NCBI GenBank assembly: GCA_028284905.1
Contig: JANQQU010000060.1
Span: forward strand, 211,226-275,225
Source of the DNA: Calditrichia bacterium
GTDB taxonomy: Bacteria; Calditrichota; Calditrichia; RBG-13-44-9; J075
DNA: 64,000 bases
Direction: 5' to 3'
Shown: one piece after another, positions 45,588 through 55,033 of the stretch
Layout: each line of letters begins with the position of its first letter
Numbering within the stretch: the first letter of the stretch is position 1
Program-made: the position numbers and the translations under genes
Notes under the pieces: model-generated
Told to the model about the DNA's origin: nothing
Database searches by the model: none
Seen by the model: the letters and a program-made list of their open reading frames with translations, nothing else

Positions 45588-47534
45588 CTAGCGGATTAAA
45601 AGCATCTTACCGGCTCTGTAATCTGTTTGCCCAATCTGCATCCGATAAACATACAAACCACTTGCCAGGCCTTCAGCTTGAAATTCAATACTGTAGGTTC
45701 CAGCTTCTTTAAAGGCATCCTCCAACACTGTGACCCTTTTTCCGGTTACATCGTAAATTGTCAGACACACTTCCATTGCCCTGGAGAGGGTATATTCAAT
45801 CGTCGTTCCCATATTGAAGGGATTTGGGTAATTTTGACGTAAGGAGAAAATTAGTGGTGCGCCATCACCATTCTCATTCGGGATTTCACAATCATTGGCA
45901 AGATAGCGTTGAACGGCCAGCCATTTCGGTGCGGTTAAGGTATCCTGATCAATATATTCCAGCAACCCAAAGCTCCCCTGCCCCGGACGACTAACATGAT
46001 TATAAAACACCATTGTTCCTCCCCCGGCATTTTGCCACCAATCAAGGTATTTGTAATACATCGTGCGCATCTGTGGATGACGGTTGACATCGCGAAATAA
46101 CAGGCTGAGATCGTCCGTTGGTCCACCGAAGAAGTTAAACAGGTGCTGCCCACCCTCATACGCCAAATACTGTAAAGACTTTTCAGCATATGGCGGCGAG
46201 TTCAGTAATGCGATTGCCTGTTCTGCCCAGTAAGGCCCGCTGTCTTCTTTGAACATATCAGCTTGTATGGCATCAACAACTTGAGTAACCGACCAATTTG
46301 CCAGGCCGGAGATATTCGAAATACCACCCCCAAAGTACGGCGCGCCGGCAACAGCATCGGCATACTGATATGCCGGTACACCATTCACTTCATGATCCAA
46401 CGTAAATGGTGTGGCATTCCCCGGCCCGTTCTGAATCGGCAACACCTTTACAATCCGATCTTGGTCATCCCCGAAAACGTCGTTCCAGATTTCAAAAATT
46501 TCAACAGAACGCTGGGCAACCCAACGGCCAATCGCCTCCCAATAAGAACAGCCGGGGCAATTCCATCCATACAAATCTCCCTGTGCCCGTGCATAACTGT
46601 ATTGCCCGGTTTGACCATTCCACCAGGCGTTGTCGGAGAAGATGTTATTCCACACTTCATTGGAGTATTCCAGGTAGATTGGTATCTCGGGTGCAAGCTG
46701 ATCTCTTACCTGACGGGCAAACTCCCGGACAAAATCATCATCCGCCTGATGCGGCATACAAAACCAGGGCGCAGCACCGGTTTCATTGCAGAGCGCAATC
46801 ATGATCTCCAAAGGCGCGCCGCCGCCTTCTCCAAAATTGGTAGACCAGGTTTGGCTGCTAAGGCGAGTGCGATCTTCCCAGTGTTGTAAAGGCGAAAAGT
46901 TCGTGCCCTGCCAATCCATAAAACGTAAAACCGAGAACTGTTTTAATCGCTCCAAAAAAATAGGCCGAAAGGGGGATGTCAGATATGTATTCCGGTAGTC
47001 CGTGCCAGATTCATCCGGTCGAATAATTCGTATATTCCTTACCGGATCTTCCGGATCGGTCGCCCGGATGTCGAGCATAATGCCTTCATTCGTCGTAGTG
47101 TTTACTGAAAAGTGTATCTCATTATCAACGCCATTATTCGTTACCAATTGCTGATTTTCTGCATCCATGCCAAGCTCAAGAACGCCAGTGCCATCATAAA
47201 ACAAGGCATAATCACCGGTCGGGTAATTTCCCTGCAACGCTTCTAACAGCAACGTGCGAGCTGCAAACCCTTCCTCTAACTCTTGTGGATATCCATCCGC
47301 GCTCAGAGAAAGCGTTCGACCGGTATCCCAAACATATTGATCCGGCCGCGACTCCCAAAATCTCCGCGCTGTTTTAAAGACATCTACTAATGCCCCATTC
47401 ATTTCACCAAGGTTTACCCCGACACTTTTTCTACAGTCTGCTTGTCCATAGTTTGGCGTTTGTAGAAAAAGCAGCATACCAAAGAGCAGCGTTTTGGAAA
47501 AGAACTTAAACCGGTATCTTATTGAGTCAATCAT
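45588..47534 (-). CDS. Secreted glycoside-hydrolase-like protein (TIM-barrel) with type IX sorting domain
   Basis: A 648-residue exported protein. The ATG at 47534 has AAGG at good spacing, whereas a GTG at 47540 does not. A signal peptide precedes QADCRKSVGVNLG. The central region looks like a clan-A glycoside hydrolase barrel: PIYLEYSNEVWN places Glu293 as candidate acid/base, and YEGGQHLF places Glu460 as candidate nucleophile, about 167 residues later. Several aromatic-rich stretches (WNCPGCSYWEAIGRW) fit a sugar-binding cleft. The final ~87 residues (IFSLRQNYPNPFNMG to KMLLIR) are the type IX sorting domain. The family number and substrate are not recognised. It is probably transcribed ahead of the neighbouring DUF5107-like gene. 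Confidence 0.7.
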   Translation of the reverse strand: MIDSIRYRFKFFSKTLLFGMLLFLQTPNYGQADCRKSVGVNLGEMNGALVDVFKTARRFWESRPDQYVWDTGRTLSLSADGYPQELEEGFAARTLLLEALQGNYPTGDYALFYDGTGVLELGMDAENQQLVTNNGVDNEIHFSVNTTTNEGIMLDIRATDPEDPVRNIRIIRPDESGTDYRNTYLTSPFRPIFLERLKQFSVLRFMDWQGTNFSPLQHWEDRTRLSSQTWSTNFGEGGGAPLEIMIALCNETGAAPWFCMPHQADDDFVREFARQVRDQLAPEIPIYLEYSNEVWNNIFSDNAWWNGQTGQYSYARAQGDLYGWNCPGCSYWEAIGRWVAQRSVEIFEIWNDVFGDDQDRIVKVLPIQNGPGNATPFTLDHEVNGVPAYQYADAVAGAPYFGGGISNISGLANWSVTQVVDAIQADMFKEDSGPYWAEQAIALLNSPPYAEKSLQYLAYEGGQHLFNFFGGPTDDLSLLFRDVNRHPQMRTMYYKYLDWWQNAGGGTMVFYNHVSRPGQGSFGLLEYIDQDTLTAPKWLAVQRYLANDCEIPNENGDGAPLIFSLRQNYPNPFNMGTTIEYTLSRAMEVCLTIYDVTGKRVTVLEDAFKEAGTYSIEFQAEGLASGLYVYRMQIGQTDYRAGKMLLIR

Positions 47535-47788
47535 AAACACAGCCTTGCAGAGTATGATTAATGCAGGATTTCTGATCTTAATTTATCATACCACATTTTA
47601 CAAGCAACAGCTTTTCCCGCAAGAAACAACTATTCATTTATCCCGATTAAATTTTCCAGTGTCGTTTTTTTTTAGTATTATCTCCCTTCAAGTTATTTAA
47701 CCATCGCATTGGCAGTGCATTTCAACAATGCCGTTCATTGGCACTCTGTAGAACATTTCCTTAAACACCTCAACTTAAGGCGACGAGA

Positions 47789-48670
47789 ATGCTCAATAAA
47801 AACATCACATTTTTCTCTCTCTTATTCTTTGCAACCCTAATTATTACATCGTTTGCTTGCCAGCAACCAAAACCGGCATCTTTAAAGATAATGACCTTCA
47901 ATATTCGTTATAACAACCCTGGTGATGGCGATAATGCCTGGCCAAACCGCAAATCTTCTGTCGTTGATCTTATTAAAAACAGCAAGGCGGATCTGATTGG
48001 TGTTCAGGAAGCATTGTTCGAACAAATCCAGTATCTGGAGAGCAATTTAGCTGAATACAACTGGATCGGTGCCGGCAGGGATGATGGTAAGCAAGCTGGT
48101 GAGTTTACTGCTATTTTTTACCGGAAGGATCGCCTGGAATGTCTACAGCAAGATATTTTTTGGCTTTCGGAAACATCGGACACCCCAAGTGTTGGATGGG
48201 ATGCTGCATTGGAGCGCATCGTCAATTGGGGAAAATTTCTGGACAAATCTTCCGAGAAAACATTCTTTGCCTTCAACACACATTTTGACCATCGGGGAGA
48301 ATTGGCCCGTCAGGAAAGTGCCCGTTTACTCATCCGCCGGGCAGAAGAGATCAGCGAGAAAGAAGCCGCTATTTTATTAGGTGATTTTAATTTTGATCCG
48401 GATGCAATTTCGTATGCGATTATCACCGATGATGCCAATGCGAATTCCAGAAAGTTTTATGACACCCGAGAAATCTCTCAAGCTCCTGCAAGCGGTCCTG
48501 CTGGCACATTTACAGGATTTGACATTAATGCCACCCCACAAAAGCCGATTGATTACATCTTTGTCCAGCAAGGGATTAAAGTATTAAGCCATGAAACAAT
48601 AAACACAACTTACCAGGGTAAACTTCCCTCAGATCACTACCCGGTAATGACGGAGATAAAGTTGCCGTGA
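47789..48670 (+). CDS. Endonuclease/exonuclease/phosphatase family lipoprotein
   Basis: A 293-residue exported enzyme. The N-terminus is a lipoprotein signal with Cys24 as the likely lipidation site (IITSFAC). All EEP metal-site motifs are present: MTFNIRY, GVQEAL, THFDHRG, LLGDFNFDPD, DYIFV and SDHYPV. The family cleaves phosphodiester or phosphomonoester bonds, for example in nucleic acids, inositol phosphates or sphingomyelin; the substrate is not evident. The stop overlaps the GTG start of the receptor gene (GTGA), showing translational coupling. It is the first gene of a four-gene group. The 254 bases upstream, shared with a divergent gene, hold the promoters but no clear element. Confidence 0.88.
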   Translation: MLNKNITFFSLLFFATLIITSFACQQPKPASLKIMTFNIRYNNPGDGDNAWPNRKSSVVDLIKNSKADLIGVQEALFEQIQYLESNLAEYNWIGAGRDDGKQAGEFTAIFYRKDRLECLQQDIFWLSETSDTPSVGWDAALERIVNWGKFLDKSSEKTFFAFNTHFDHRGELARQESARLLIRRAEEISEKEAAILLGDFNFDPDAISYAIITDDANANSRKFYDTREISQAPASGPAGTFTGFDINATPQKPIDYIFVQQGIKVLSHETINTTYQGKLPSDHYPVMTEIKLP

Positions 48671-50730
48671 GCACCCGACATTTCTTTCCCTGCTTCGTTT
48701 TCGCTGTTATCCTTTTCGCTCTACAATCCATGTTTTCTCAAACGGCTGATAGTATTGTTGTCCAATTGGATTCCGTGACTACATCTGCCACCCGATTTCC
48801 GGAAAAACTGCATAACCAATCGCGCTCCCTTAGTATCGCCGATCAAACAGTTCTACAATACGCGCAGCAGCAATTGTCACTGCAGGAGCCGCTTGCGAAT
48901 ATCCCGGGGGTTTTCATTTTGAATCCGGATAATTTCGCCCAGGATTTGCGCATTGCTATTCGGGGATTTGGCGCCAGGTCTTCCTTTGGTATTCGGGGAA
49001 TAAAAATCTTAGTTGATGGTATCCCGGAGTCAACACCGGATGGACAGGCCCAGGTGGACAATCTCTCTGCTGGCGTCATTCGCGAAGCGGAAATTTTGCG
49101 CGGACCTGCCAGCGCTTTTTGGGGTAATGCTGCCGGTGGGATCATCCTCCTGCAAACCGAGGAAGCACCAGGGCATCCTTTTCTCCAGGCAAGGCTCAGC
49201 AATGGTGCATATGGTTTTCAACAATTGCAGTTTAAATCCGGCCAACAATACGGTAACACAAATTATCTTTTTCATTTTGTCTATAACGGCACCGATGGTT
49301 ATCGGCCGCACAGCAAGATGCAAAACTACCTCGGCAATGCTGCTATACGCTGGAGACCGGATCCCGCATCTGCATTAAACATCTTCATAAACGCAGCCCA
49401 CAGCCCGATTGCTCAGGACCCCGGCGCCATCGACAGTAGCGCCGTTGCCAATAACCGCCGCCAGGCGCGCGAGCGAAACATCACATTTGATTCCGGAGAG
49501 TCTGTCACCCAGGAAAAGTTAGCCGTAACATACCAGCGGGAAAAGAATAATCACAGGTACTTTCTACGGACTTTTTTCCGGCACAGAGATTTTGCCAATC
49601 GATTACCTTTTGAATCCGGCGGTATCGTTAACCTTAATCGTTTTCATGCCGGCGGTGGCATTCAGATCGATGCTCAGACCAAATTGTTCGAGCGGCCGCT
49701 TCACTTCAGTATAGGGTACGACATTGAAAAGCAATGGGATGAACGATCCCGTTTCGACAATCTTGAGGGAAGAAAAGGCAACAAAGCCCTCGACCAAACT
49801 GAGACATTCCTTAGCAATGGATTTTATCTCCAGCAAAACTTGCGCTTGTCGCCTCGCTGGAAATTCAACACCGCCCTGCGCTACGATGCCATCCAATTAG
49901 CCGTTATTGACAATTTCCTGACCGATGGTGAAAATAGCGGGAAACGCAACTTGTATGATTTTAGTCCGAGTGTTGGCGCATTGTTCAAGATAACTGAGCA
50001 GGTTAATTTATACGGCAACATGTCCAGCAGCTTCGAAACGCCTGCATTAGTGGAGTTGAGCAATAATCCCAGCGGGGAAGGCGGATTTAACCCCACGCTT
50101 TTACCGCAAAAGGCGGCCAATTACGAAATTGGTTTTAAAGGATTGTGGCCAAAGCAATTCCGTTTTGCCCTTGCCCTTTTTCACATTAATCTTAGCGATG
50201 AATTAACGCCTTATGAATTAGCCGAATTTCCCGGGCGGGTGTTTTATCGTAATGCCGGCAAGTCTCAACGCAGGGGACTGGAAGCATCTCTTTCCGCAAA
50301 CATTCGCCCCGGATTGAACCTGAACGCTTCGTATAGTTACGCCAGATTTAAATACCGTCGCTTCACTATAGACGAGGCATCTCTGGCTGGTAACCGCTTG
50401 CCGGGCATTCCTGCCCATCTTGCAAACCTTGGCTTGTTTTATGCCACTGCTTCTGGCTTTTCTGCGAGAACAACACTTTCCTACACCGGTAATTTTTTCG
50501 CGGACAATTCGAACAACATCCAGGTTGATAATTACATCGTAGGGAATTTACGAGTCGCTTACCAATTTACACGGGACAAATGGGAATTAAATCCTTTTAT
50601 CGGTCTCAACAATTTTCTGAATAAAAAATATTTTTCCAACATTCGCCTGAATGCCTTCGGTGGCAGATATTTTGAAGCAGCCCCGGGCTTTCATATATTT
50701 GGCGGCATCCAAATAAACATTGGGGGCTAA
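48667..50730 (+). CDS. TonB-dependent outer-membrane receptor
   Basis: An outer-membrane barrel of 687 residues. It uses a GTG start that overlaps the previous stop. A signal peptide (about 1-24, ending MFSQ) is followed by a plug domain with TTSATRFPEKLHNQSRSLS, ANIPGVFI, and the hallmark LRIAIRGFGARSSFGIRGIK. Then come VIREAEILRGPASAFWGNAA and a barrel that ends with the aromatic-terminated strand FHIFGGIQINIGG. Such receptors take up siderophores, vitamins, metals or oligomers with energy from TonB. The flanking phosphatase-like lipoprotein and sulfatase suggest uptake of a phosphorylated or sulfated nutrient, but this is inference. TonB and ExbBD are not in the window. Confidence 0.9.
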   Translation: MSTRHFFPCFVFAVILFALQSMFSQTADSIVVQLDSVTTSATRFPEKLHNQSRSLSIADQTVLQYAQQQLSLQEPLANIPGVFILNPDNFAQDLRIAIRGFGARSSFGIRGIKILVDGIPESTPDGQAQVDNLSAGVIREAEILRGPASAFWGNAAGGIILLQTEEAPGHPFLQARLSNGAYGFQQLQFKSGQQYGNTNYLFHFVYNGTDGYRPHSKMQNYLGNAAIRWRPDPASALNIFINAAHSPIAQDPGAIDSSAVANNRRQARERNITFDSGESVTQEKLAVTYQREKNNHRYFLRTFFRHRDFANRLPFESGGIVNLNRFHAGGGIQIDAQTKLFERPLHFSIGYDIEKQWDERSRFDNLEGRKGNKALDQTETFLSNGFYLQQNLRLSPRWKFNTALRYDAIQLAVIDNFLTDGENSGKRNLYDFSPSVGALFKITEQVNLYGNMSSSFETPALVELSNNPSGEGGFNPTLLPQKAANYEIGFKGLWPKQFRFALALFHINLSDELTPYELAEFPGRVFYRNAGKSQRRGLEASLSANIRPGLNLNASYSYARFKYRRFTIDEASLAGNRLPGIPAHLANLGLFYATASGFSARTTLSYTGNFFADNSNNIQVDNYIVGNLRVAYQFTRDKWELNPFIGLNNFLNKKYFSNIRLNAFGGRYFEAAPGFHIFGGIQINIGG

Positions 50731-50734
50731 TCAT

Positions 50735-52435
50735 ATGAAGATTTTTGAACTGGTAGCGGTAATCGTTCTAATCGCTTCGCTGATTTTATTCAACTGGGGA
50801 TGCAACGCCTCCGATCCCCCGCAATCTTCAAACTCACCAGTGCTTGATTTTCAACCGAACATTCTTTGGCTGGTCGCTGAAGATCTCAGCCCCTATATAC
50901 CATCATTTGGCGATTCAACAATTACCACACCGACGCTCAGTCGCCTGGCAGCGGAAGGTGTTCGCTACACCCGTGTTTTCTCGCCTTCCGGCGTTTGTGC
51001 ACCGAGCCGGGCTGCGATTGCCACCGGCATGTATCCATCCGGCATTGGTGCTAATCATATGCGCACCGGCCCCTGGTATACAACTAAAATTAGCAAAGAG
51101 GCGCTGGAAAACAGTCGCAAACACATGCCGCCGAACACTTTTCCCTATGAAGCAGTGCCACCATCGGAAGTAGTGATGCATAGCGAGCATCTCCGTCGGG
51201 CCGGGTATTACACCAGCAACAACAGCAAAGAAGATTATCAATTTCGTAAATCCCTAACCGCCTGGGACGAAAGCGGTCCGAAAGCGCACTGGCGCAACCG
51301 TAAACCGGGGCAGCCGTTCTTTGCAATATTCAATTTTGGTGTTACGCACGAATCCCGAATCTGGGCAAAGTCGGCGGATTCTCTCTGGGTCGATGAAAAC
51401 CTGGACGTAACAGTACCTCCCTACCTTCCCGACACACCTGTTGGCCGCAAAGATATCCGGCGGATGTATTCCAACATTAAAGAGATGGATGCACAAATCG
51501 GACGTGTTCTCGCCGAACTGGAAAGCGATGGTTTACTCGATAGCACGATCATATTTTGGTATAGCGATCACGGTGGACCACTCCCCCGCCAGAAACGATT
51601 ATTGTATGACTCCGGCTTACAGGTGCCTATGATCGTTCGTTTCCCGGGTCAGTGGCAAGCCGGGCAAGTCGATAGCCAACTGGTTAGCTTCATCGACTTC
51701 AAATCGACAATTCTCTCTCTGGCAGGTCTTCAGCCGCCGGACTATCTGGACGGACGCGCTTTCCTCGGCAGATATGCAGCTGCATCCGACCGCCAGTATA
51801 TTCATGGCGCTGCCGATCGTTTTGATGAGTGTTACGACAATATCCGGGCTGTGCGGGATCATCGATTCAAGTATCTGCGCAATTACCAGTACAATCAAAG
51901 CTACTATCTGCCACTCTCCTACCGGGAACAGATGCCCATTATGCAGGAATTGCTGCGCTTAAGAGATTCCGGGAAATTAACCGACGCACAAGCGTTATGG
52001 TTTCGGACACAAAAACCACCGGAAGAATTGTATGATACAGTCACAGATCCCCACGAACTTCACAACCTGGCCAGCGAACCGGCGTATCAGAAAAAGCTGC
52101 TGGAGTTGCGTCAAGAGTGCGATCGTTGGCTGAAGGAGATTGGTGATCAGCCTCTACTGCCGGAAGCGCAATTAATTGAGCAATTTTGGCCCTCGGGAAA
52201 ACAACCGGTTACAGACGCCCCTACCCTTTTATGGGAAGCGCGCACCCTCACATTATCTGCCAATGCCGGTGCTGCAATTGGTTATCAAATATTAGCGGAT
52301 GGAGCTGCAAGTTTAACAGATCATTGGAAAGTGTACACTGGGCCGTTTGATATTCCTGAAGGCAAGACAGTTAGTATCGTCGCTCACCGTCTGGGATATC
52401 AACCCAGCGACACGCTTTTCATACCAGTGCATTAA
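50735..52435 (+). CDS. Sulfatase (arylsulfatase-type), probable lipoprotein
   Basis: A 566-residue hydrolase of the alkaline-phosphatase superfamily. The ATG at 50735 has GGGGG upstream and lies four bases after the receptor stop. The N-terminus has a hydrophobic segment ending at Cys23, a possible lipidation site. The active-site motif CAPSR (88-92) followed by AAIATG is the type I sulfatase signature whose Cys becomes formylglycine. An early LVAEDLSPY and a later YSDHGG supply calcium-binding Asp and His residues. The enzyme removes sulfate from an ester substrate outside the cytoplasm. A formylglycine-generating enzyme or radical SAM maturase is not seen here. A short beta-rich tail from about residue 490 resembles a chitobiase-type C-terminal module. 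Confidence 0.9.
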   Translation: MKIFELVAVIVLIASLILFNWGCNASDPPQSSNSPVLDFQPNILWLVAEDLSPYIPSFGDSTITTPTLSRLAAEGVRYTRVFSPSGVCAPSRAAIATGMYPSGIGANHMRTGPWYTTKISKEALENSRKHMPPNTFPYEAVPPSEVVMHSEHLRRAGYYTSNNSKEDYQFRKSLTAWDESGPKAHWRNRKPGQPFFAIFNFGVTHESRIWAKSADSLWVDENLDVTVPPYLPDTPVGRKDIRRMYSNIKEMDAQIGRVLAELESDGLLDSTIIFWYSDHGGPLPRQKRLLYDSGLQVPMIVRFPGQWQAGQVDSQLVSFIDFKSTILSLAGLQPPDYLDGRAFLGRYAAASDRQYIHGAADRFDECYDNIRAVRDHRFKYLRNYQYNQSYYLPLSYREQMPIMQELLRLRDSGKLTDAQALWFRTQKPPEELYDTVTDPHELHNLASEPAYQKKLLELRQECDRWLKEIGDQPLLPEAQLIEQFWPSGKQPVTDAPTLLWEARTLTLSANAGAAIGYQILADGAASLTDHWKVYTGPFDIPEGKTVSIVAHRLGYQPSDTLFIPVH

Positions 52436-52523
52436 TGCGATGAGAATATTTTTCCAGATGCTTTGATTTTACGCCTGCATTTATGTATTTTCGTTTTCAC
52501 CTATTTTAGCATTGAGGCATTTT

Positions 52524-54182
52524 ATGAAACTGACCATCCTCCTAATTCTGATCTCCATTCTCAGCTTTTCGCTCCAGGCCGAGAATAGCGAGCAAACCCG
52601 TCGTTTAAAGGTTTTCTTCACGAACGATATTCATGGCGGAATCATTCCACAAAAAGCGGAGTTTCTTAATCCGGAATTTCCACCCATTTTGGGCAACGGT
52701 CCTGCTGCGGCAAAAATCATCCGGGAAGCACGAGCGCAGGCGGAAACTGACGGTGCCGCTACGCTGTTGATCGATGGTGGAGACACTTTTCAAGGTACTC
52801 TGGTAGGCACCCTTTCCAAGGGGGAAGCGGTTGTTAAATATATGAACATGGTCGGTTATGACGCCGTTGTTCCTGGCAACCATGATTTTGACGAAGGGAA
52901 AGACAACTTTATTGAGCTGGTCAAGGCCTCCAATTTCGCCTGGGTCGCCTGCAACATCTACGACCAGGAAACCGGCAAACCCTGGGAATGGGTGAAGCAA
53001 AGCTTAATTGTGGAAAAAATGGGTTTACGCATCGGTATCACCGGCGCAGCAACAGTTGGCACTATGGCGATGAGTTTTCCGGAGAACATCAAGGGATTGG
53101 AATTTCGTCAGGAGATTCCCGCTTTGCAGAAATCGGTGGCGGATCTACGCGCACAGAATGTCGACCTTGTTGTAGTACTGGTTCATGTCGGTTTACCTTA
53201 CGATCCCCGTGAAGGTTATCAGGAATTGCTGAACCAGGACAGTGAGAGTATTTTATATGATCAATCGGTGAATTCCATGGAAATTGCACATTTCGTAGAG
53301 GGCATCGACATTTTACTTGGAGGACATTTACACAAGGGATACCAGGAAGCCTGGGAAGATCCTTCCAACCATACGATCTGCCTGCAAAATTATGCCAATG
53401 GCGGCAATCTTGGCTGGGTAGATGTGCTTATCGATATGCCAACCAAATCCATCGCCGGGTATGAATATGCCGCAGACAGAAACTCTCTGCTGTTGCTGCA
53501 GGAAGATCAGTTTTGGCCGGATAGCACCGTCGCAAAATTTGCGGCAGAGCAGCAGGAATTATATGCCCAGAATTTTCTTGGTGTTATCGGCGATACCCGC
53601 ACCAGCCTCAATCGGTCCAGCATTGGCGAAGCACCAATGAACAACCTGATTTGTGATGTTCTGCGGGAGCGTTGCAAGGCAGACTTTGCTTTTATGAATT
53701 TTGGAGGTATCCGTGCTAATATTAAGTCCGGTGCCGTTACCCGGGAAGATGTTTTCAAAGTACTGCCATTTGGCAACGAGATCGTCAGTTTTCAGGCGAA
53801 AGGTTCTTTCCTCAAGCTTATTCTGGAAACTAAGTTGAACGGGGGCGGACGTGGACTAGCGATTTCCGGTGCAAAGGTCACTTTCAATCGTTCTTTGGAA
53901 GATGGCTCAAGGGTCGTAAATGTCGAAATAAATGGTGAAAGTTTAGATCCGGATAAAATTTACAGACTGGCAACTACGGATTATTTACTGGAAGGCAATT
54001 CCGGTCTGTTTATGCTGCGTCGCATTAATCGGGACAAGGTTAGTTTTCACGGCACATTACTTCGTGATGCGATGGTCGATCATTTCACGCAAAACAGCCC
54101 AATTGAAGTATCGTTGAATGGTCGCTGGAAGAAAGATGACAATGCACAACCAACGAGTGAGTGGCAGGAAAAATTCAAATAG
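52524..54182 (+). CDS. UshA-type 5'-nucleotidase / metallophosphatase
   Basis: A 552-residue periplasmic enzyme. The ATG at 52524 is preceded by GAGG six bases upstream; an in-frame TTG at 52512 is less likely. A signal peptide (about 1-19) precedes the calcineurin-like domain with FTNDIHGG, DGGDTFQGT, PGNHDFD, VHVGLPYD and LGGHLHKG, which hold the dinuclear metal site. The C-terminal half is the 5'-nucleotidase substrate domain (NNLICDVLRERCKADFAFMN, then GGIRANIKSG and KVLPFGNEIV). It splits nucleotides or sugar nucleotides into nucleoside and phosphate. It follows the sulfatase by 88 bases and fits the scavenging theme of the group. A stem-loop lies beyond its stop. Confidence 0.92.
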   Translation: MKLTILLILISILSFSLQAENSEQTRRLKVFFTNDIHGGIIPQKAEFLNPEFPPILGNGPAAAKIIREARAQAETDGAATLLIDGGDTFQGTLVGTLSKGEAVVKYMNMVGYDAVVPGNHDFDEGKDNFIELVKASNFAWVACNIYDQETGKPWEWVKQSLIVEKMGLRIGITGAATVGTMAMSFPENIKGLEFRQEIPALQKSVADLRAQNVDLVVVLVHVGLPYDPREGYQELLNQDSESILYDQSVNSMEIAHFVEGIDILLGGHLHKGYQEAWEDPSNHTICLQNYANGGNLGWVDVLIDMPTKSIAGYEYAADRNSLLLLQEDQFWPDSTVAKFAAEQQELYAQNFLGVIGDTRTSLNRSSIGEAPMNNLICDVLRERCKADFAFMNFGGIRANIKSGAVTREDVFKVLPFGNEIVSFQAKGSFLKLILETKLNGGGRGLAISGAKVTFNRSLEDGSRVVNVEINGESLDPDKIYRLATTDYLLEGNSGLFMLRRINRDKVSFHGTLLRDAMVDHFTQNSPIEVSLNGRWKKDDNAQPTSEWQEKFK

Positions 54183-54210
54183 TAGATAGAATCCAAAACA
54201 ACCCGGTTTC

Positions 54211-54254
54211 GCTAATGGTTAAAAGATTTGAAGATTAATCATTTAACCATTAGC
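54211..54254. terminator. Stem-loop between convergent 5'-nucleotidase and Ni-SOD genes
   Basis: GCTAATGGTTAAA and TTTAACCATTAGC form a perfect 13-bp stem with an 18-base loop. It lies 28 bases after the plus-strand stop and 33 bases after the minus-strand stop, fitting a shared bidirectional terminator. T-runs are weak on both sides. Confidence 0.55.
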
Positions 54255-54287
54255 TCTACAGAATATCATATATTTTAACAACCTGTC

Positions 54288-54788
54288 TTACTTATGTTCT
54301 TCCAGGTGTTTCTTGTCCGCCTTACCAAAATAAATACCTTCAAATTTTTCTACCAACCCAAGTATTTTTTGGCAATGAGAAGCATCTGTTGTTTGTTTGG
54401 TTTTCATTGCATGAACCAGCATACCATGCAATAACGACAGTTGCTTCTTATATTTTTTGACGGCATTTTCATCATCATGAGCAGGCATTTTAATACGTTG
54501 TGTCATGAAATATTGGGTAACAATATGCTGAATTTCATTCGCATGATCTTCTTTGGTACTTACCCAACGAACGATTTGATTATAATTCTTTTCAGCTTCA
54601 GCATTCAAACTTTCGATCGATTTCATCGCCTTTTCGATAGTAGAGGCATGTTCTTTTATCAATTCTACCCGTAACTGATCATTGTATATGCCGCAAGGCA
54701 CCTCGCAATGTGCGCTTACATAAGTCACCCATCCGAAAACAATTAACGCCAGAATTCCTGCAAATTGAACGGCACGTTGCTTCATCAT
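54288..54788 (-). CDS. sodN: Nickel-containing superoxide dismutase
   Basis: The signature HCEVPCGIY matches the nickel hook HCxxPCGxY of Ni-SOD exactly, with His27, Cys28, Cys32 and Tyr35 of the precursor (His1, Cys2, Cys6, Tyr9 after cleavage). The start at 54788 has AGGAGA six bases upstream; a longer open frame reaching 54896 lacks support. Residues 1-26 look like a signal peptide ending VSA directly before the His, so export could create the free N-terminus that the metal site needs. In many bacteria a dedicated protease (SodX) does this on a short propeptide. The mature part is about 140 residues, longer than the ~117 typical of Streptomyces, with a charged tail ending KKHLEEHK. The helical body (IEKAMKSIESLNAEAEKNYN, then NQIVRWVSTKEDHANEIQ) fits the family. 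It would convert superoxide to peroxide and oxygen in the periplasm. Confidence 0.92.
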   Translation of the reverse strand: MMKQRAVQFAGILALIVFGWVTYVSAHCEVPCGIYNDQLRVELIKEHASTIEKAMKSIESLNAEAEKNYNQIVRWVSTKEDHANEIQHIVTQYFMTQRIKMPAHDDENAVKKYKKQLSLLHGMLVHAMKTKQTTDASHCQKILGLVEKFEGIYFGKADKKHLEEHK

Positions 54789-54809
54789 TTCATTTCTCCT
54801 GTTTTGTTG

Positions 54810-54823
54810 ATATCGAACGATAT
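54810..54823. promoter_or_regulatory. Palindrome upstream of sodN
   Basis: ATATCGAACGATAT is a perfect 6-2-6 palindrome ending 22 bases before the sodN start. The place and symmetry fit an operator for a dimeric regulator. It does not match the Nur or Fur consensus as I know them. Confidence 0.3.
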
Positions 54824-55033
54824 TTATCCTCTGACAACTTACGACGGAGGCATATTTACAATGGCTCAATAAAAGCATCAAACCGCCAATATTCAATACT
54901 TATTTCTTGTGAATCGAGGAATGTTCTTTTTTTTCCTGAATTTTGTCTGGTTCATAAATCTTTGCTACTTTCTTTGATCTCAAGACAACTTCAATCGAGC
55001 CAAGTCATTCACCTAAATCTATGGGGCAGAATC

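Noticed and set aside
46263-46889. A 208-codon plus-strand ORF opposite the glycoside-hydrolase-like gene
   Set aside because: The opposite strand has a signal peptide, catalytic-type motifs and a type IX tail. The antisense translation shows no domain and no ribosome site.
54789-54896. Longer N-terminus for the nickel superoxide dismutase
   Set aside because: The added 36 residues carry no motif and would bury the signal peptide. The ATG at 54788 has a good ribosome site.
54710-55033. Longer N-terminus for the GH109-like oxidoreductase
   Set aside because: It would overlap sodN and displace the twin-arginine signal from the N-terminus. The ATG at 55034 fits.
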